Shown here: positions 62,093 to 64,000 of the stretch, piece after piece
Position numbering within the stretch: the stretch's first letter is position 1
Layout of the letters: every line of letters starts with the position of its first letter
Source: Flammeovirgaceae bacterium UBA6059
GTDB lineage: Bacteria; Bacteroidota; Bacteroidia; Cytophagales; Cyclobacteriaceae
Direction: 5' to 3'
Assembly (NCBI GenBank): GCA_002435755.1
Contig: DIYH01000024.1
Span: 248,001 to 312,000, forward strand
DNA: 64,000 bases
Program-made: the position numbers and the translations under genes
Notes under the pieces: generated by a model
The model's input: only the letters and a program-made list of their open reading frames with translations
Databases searched by the model: none
What the model was told of the DNA's origin: nothing

Positions 62093-64000
62093 TTAGTAGT
62101 TCACTGTGACATACTCCCCTGGTTTGACCAGCTTGCTGACCAACACTTTGCTATCAGACACTACTTGAACTTTGATCTTGTTTTTCTGCCTTTTAAGGGA
62201 GATATCAAACTGAGCATCTGCCAGGCCCAATTTGTCTAAGTCCAAAAAGTCAAAGTCATCGGGAAGCTGTGCCTTGATTTTATATGAACTGAATCCAGTA
62301 TGCTCTAGGCCAAGTAAACCTTCGATAAAGATACGGCAGTATAGCGCACTCTCGGCAGAAAGGTGGCGCATGTCGTTTTCAGGATAAGCTTCTACGACAT
62401 ACGGGACGCGTTCACCTAGGAGCCGCTTCTCAGAATAGGCCATCAGGCGATCTAAAGATTGGTCTAGCTCTCCTGCCTTAAAGATGCCCCTGAATGCGTA
62501 GAGCGTGCCACGGTCCCAGAAGACATCTGCATCTTCCGAGTCAGGGTTGAGCTCAACAAGTATACCATTGTCTGTCCATAGCTTTGATAGGAGTGCCTCC
62601 CGAGTACCATTGAGGCGGGTATCAATACCCATCACCAGCGGTAGACAGATCCAGTGACGTAGGTGCGTGTTAGTATCAAAATATTTGTAGGTATCCAGCC
62701 CCTCTATTGTACTTCCAAAGTAGTCTTCAATGACTTTCTCCATCTCTGCCCTTCTACGGGAATAGGTACTTGCGAGATTATTGTGACCTAACTCGTTGGC
62801 CAGAATACGAGCGAGTTTGAGACCACCATAGTAGAGAGTGGAGGTGGCCAGGTTGGCATCTCCCGTGGCTATCCTACCTTCCATCTCATCGGATTCTGAT
62901 AAGACAGCACCCTCAGCATTTCTATTGTTATCACAGTAGTCCAGACTCCATTCGATGAGTGGCCACAACTTCTGAGCGGCTTCCACATCTCCACTTTTGA
63001 GCAAGAATTGGCTGGTGCCATAGGCAATCATAGCTGCATCGCCACGATCCAGATGATCCATTATAAAGTTACCCTCTATCTCGAAGGCATAAGGAATATG
63101 GGAATCATCTGTTGGTATATTTTTTGAAAACCAATTGTAAGTATTGAAGGCTGCTTCTTTGCCACGGTCGTAATCGAGATAAGGGAAAAATGGTCCTGAG
63201 TACTCCACCTGATCATTGGCCCATATGCCAAGGTAATAGTTGCCGCCACCAGGAGAGTGGATATATCCCATTTTGTCGGAATAGAATATGCTCTCACTGG
63301 CACGTATCTTAGAAAAGTAAAAGAGTGTATTTAATGTCTCATTGGGAGTCTTTAGGATCAGACTCGATTTCATTTTTGATAGAAAAACAGCCCTCTGATC
63401 TATGATAGTCTTTGCGTCAAAACCATCAATAGTTTCATCATCGATACCGGCTACCATGTACACTCCAAGGGAAGTCTCTTCACCAGGAGCGAGGATGATC
63501 TGTGATGCTGCATCGGTGTAGCTTTTTAAATGGTAGATGCCTTTGTATCCTTCCTCTTGAGTCTTGTAGGTTGTATTACCAATCGTTACTTCTTTTGCCT
63601 TATCCGAGATGTTCTTCAGCACCCAAGATTCTAGGAACACGCGCTCTCGCATCGATGGCAGTAGTATTCTTTCTATTGCAATTCCACTAACTGCCGCATG
63701 ATAAAACTTAAGTACTCCTTCTATTTCTACCGAATCAATTTTTCCCGGAACAAGCGTTTTTTCGTCAATTGAAATCCTAGGTAGTATGTCATCTTCGAAA
63801 GTATGCCTGAAATAAGCGCGGTATTTTTTCCAATCAGGGTCAGTTGACTTGTTGTAGATCCTTAGTTGCGGGAATATGATATCCCTGCTCAGCGATAGTT
63901 GTTGGTTCTCATCTATAGAGTAAGATATGATGCCAGCAACTTTTGATCCGGCCATCTCGATATTGTCCTCATGAGGAAGGGAATGAGACATTTCATTCGC
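62093..64000 (-). CDS. six-hairpin (alpha/alpha)6 glycosidase, 5' end beyond the window
   Basis: At least 632 residues are present and the frame is open to the right edge. An ATG at 63991 exists but gives no signal peptide, so the real start probably lies outside. The N-terminal visible part is a beta-sandwich. The C-terminal part has helical (alpha/alpha)6 pattern with GGGNYYLGIWANDQVEYSGPFFP, GDANLATSTLYYGGLKLARIL, ESDEMEGRIATGD, DVFWDRGTLYAFRG and HLSAESALYCRIFIEGLLG. Catalytic residues are probably the acidic ones in WANDQVE and ESDEMEG. It resembles GH63/GH78/GH95-like enzymes; the substrate is not determined. Confidence 0.75.
   Translation of the reverse strand, partial: ANEMSHSLPHEDNIEMAGSKVAGIISYSIDENQQLSLSRDIIFPQLRIYNKSTDPDWKKYRAYFRHTFEDDILPRISIDEKTLVPGKIDSVEIEGVLKFYHAAVSGIAIERILLPSMRERVFLESWVLKNISDKAKEVTIGNTTYKTQEEGYKGIYHLKSYTDAASQIILAPGEETSLGVYMVAGIDDETIDGFDAKTIIDQRAVFLSKMKSSLILKTPNETLNTLFYFSKIRASESIFYSDKMGYIHSPGGGNYYLGIWANDQVEYSGPFFPYLDYDRGKEAAFNTYNWFSKNIPTDDSHIPYAFEIEGNFIMDHLDRGDAAMIAYGTSQFLLKSGDVEAAQKLWPLIEWSLDYCDNNRNAEGAVLSESDEMEGRIATGDANLATSTLYYGGLKLARILANELGHNNLASTYSRRRAEMEKVIEDYFGSTIEGLDTYKYFDTNTHLRHWICLPLVMGIDTRLNGTREALLSKLWTDNGILVELNPDSEDADVFWDRGTLYAFRGIFKAGELDQSLDRLMAYSEKRLLGERVPYVVEAYPENDMRHLSAESALYCRIFIEGLLGLEHTGFSSYKIKAQLPDDFDFLDLDKLGLADAQFDISLKRQKNKIKVQVVSDSKVLVSKLVKPGEYVTVNY

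Noticed and set aside
1..64000. tRNA, rRNA, riboswitch or CRISPR features
   Set aside because: No clover-leaf, rRNA segment, conserved riboswitch core or regularly spaced repeats were recognised by eye; a covariance search was not possible.

Overview
The window looks like chromosomal DNA of a marine-type Bacteroidota, most likely a member of the Cytophagales. This rests on gene content: FtsX-type permeases with an N-terminal 'permease prefix' domain, AraC regulators fused to membrane or TolB/TPR modules, PadR next to a permease, many LxxC lipoproteins, DUF4407, DUF983, DUF6265 and DUF3137 proteins, and TAnnTTTG-type -7 promoter elements. No rRNA, tRNA, CRISPR array, transposase, phage gene or replication origin was recognised. 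Names are family-level, judged by eye from translated sequence; no database search was possible.

Layout. 0-6 kb: a truncated sigma-70-like factor divergent from a YfbK-like VWA protein, then PadR overlapping a large ABC permease. 6-16 kb: small membrane proteins (DUF2721-like, UPF0114, RDD), an SRPBCC protein, an ATP-grasp enzyme, a secreted protein preceded by three LacI-operator-like boxes, DUF4407, an alpha/beta hydrolase with an AraC-type membrane regulator, an amine oxidase and a DHFR-like reductase. 16-25 kb: GH16 glucanase, a second large permease, a lipoprotein, a molybdopterin oxidoreductase, AraC-GyrI and a DUF1571-like protein. 25-31 kb: a redox locus with NDH-2 (plus a helical-barrel-like protein) on one strand and the split proton-translocating transhydrogenase pntA1-pntA2-pntB on the other, with a PIN-domain remnant between them. 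31-35.5 kb: one AT-rich gene for a 1345-residue membrane protein with a degenerate P-loop, the best candidate for an undescribed function. 35.7-44.3 kb: serine hydrolases, XRE, a beta-barrel protein, an EEP phosphohydrolase, DUF481, Crp/Fnr with a lipoprotein, and a DUF6434-like protein. 44.4-49.3 kb: a decaying segment with a dead NTF2-like gene, a dead AraC gene and a tandem duplication that pairs a lipoprotein with an AraC relic. 49.7-56.3 kb: DUF6265, a TlpA-like protein, DUF3137, an NmrA-like protein and another serine hydrolase. 56.5-57.2 kb: an AT-rich orphan. 57.3-61.8 kb: a minus-strand cluster (DUF983, membrane protein, quinone reductase-like, DMT transporter, frameshifted NTF2 gene) downstream of a TolB-TPR-AraC regulator. 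62.1-64 kb: a six-hairpin glycosidase that runs off the right edge.

The most unusual sequence signal is not a gene. The 10-mer TTCCGGTAGG occurs 11 times by my count where about 0.1 is expected, nine times on the + strand and twice on the - strand, three of them between genes. That density and polarity resemble a Chi-like or other chromosome-maintenance word. Other findings are the giant KAP-like NTPase, the duplicated and decaying AraC/lipoprotein block, an inverted repeat over the PadR promoter, and several gene relics.
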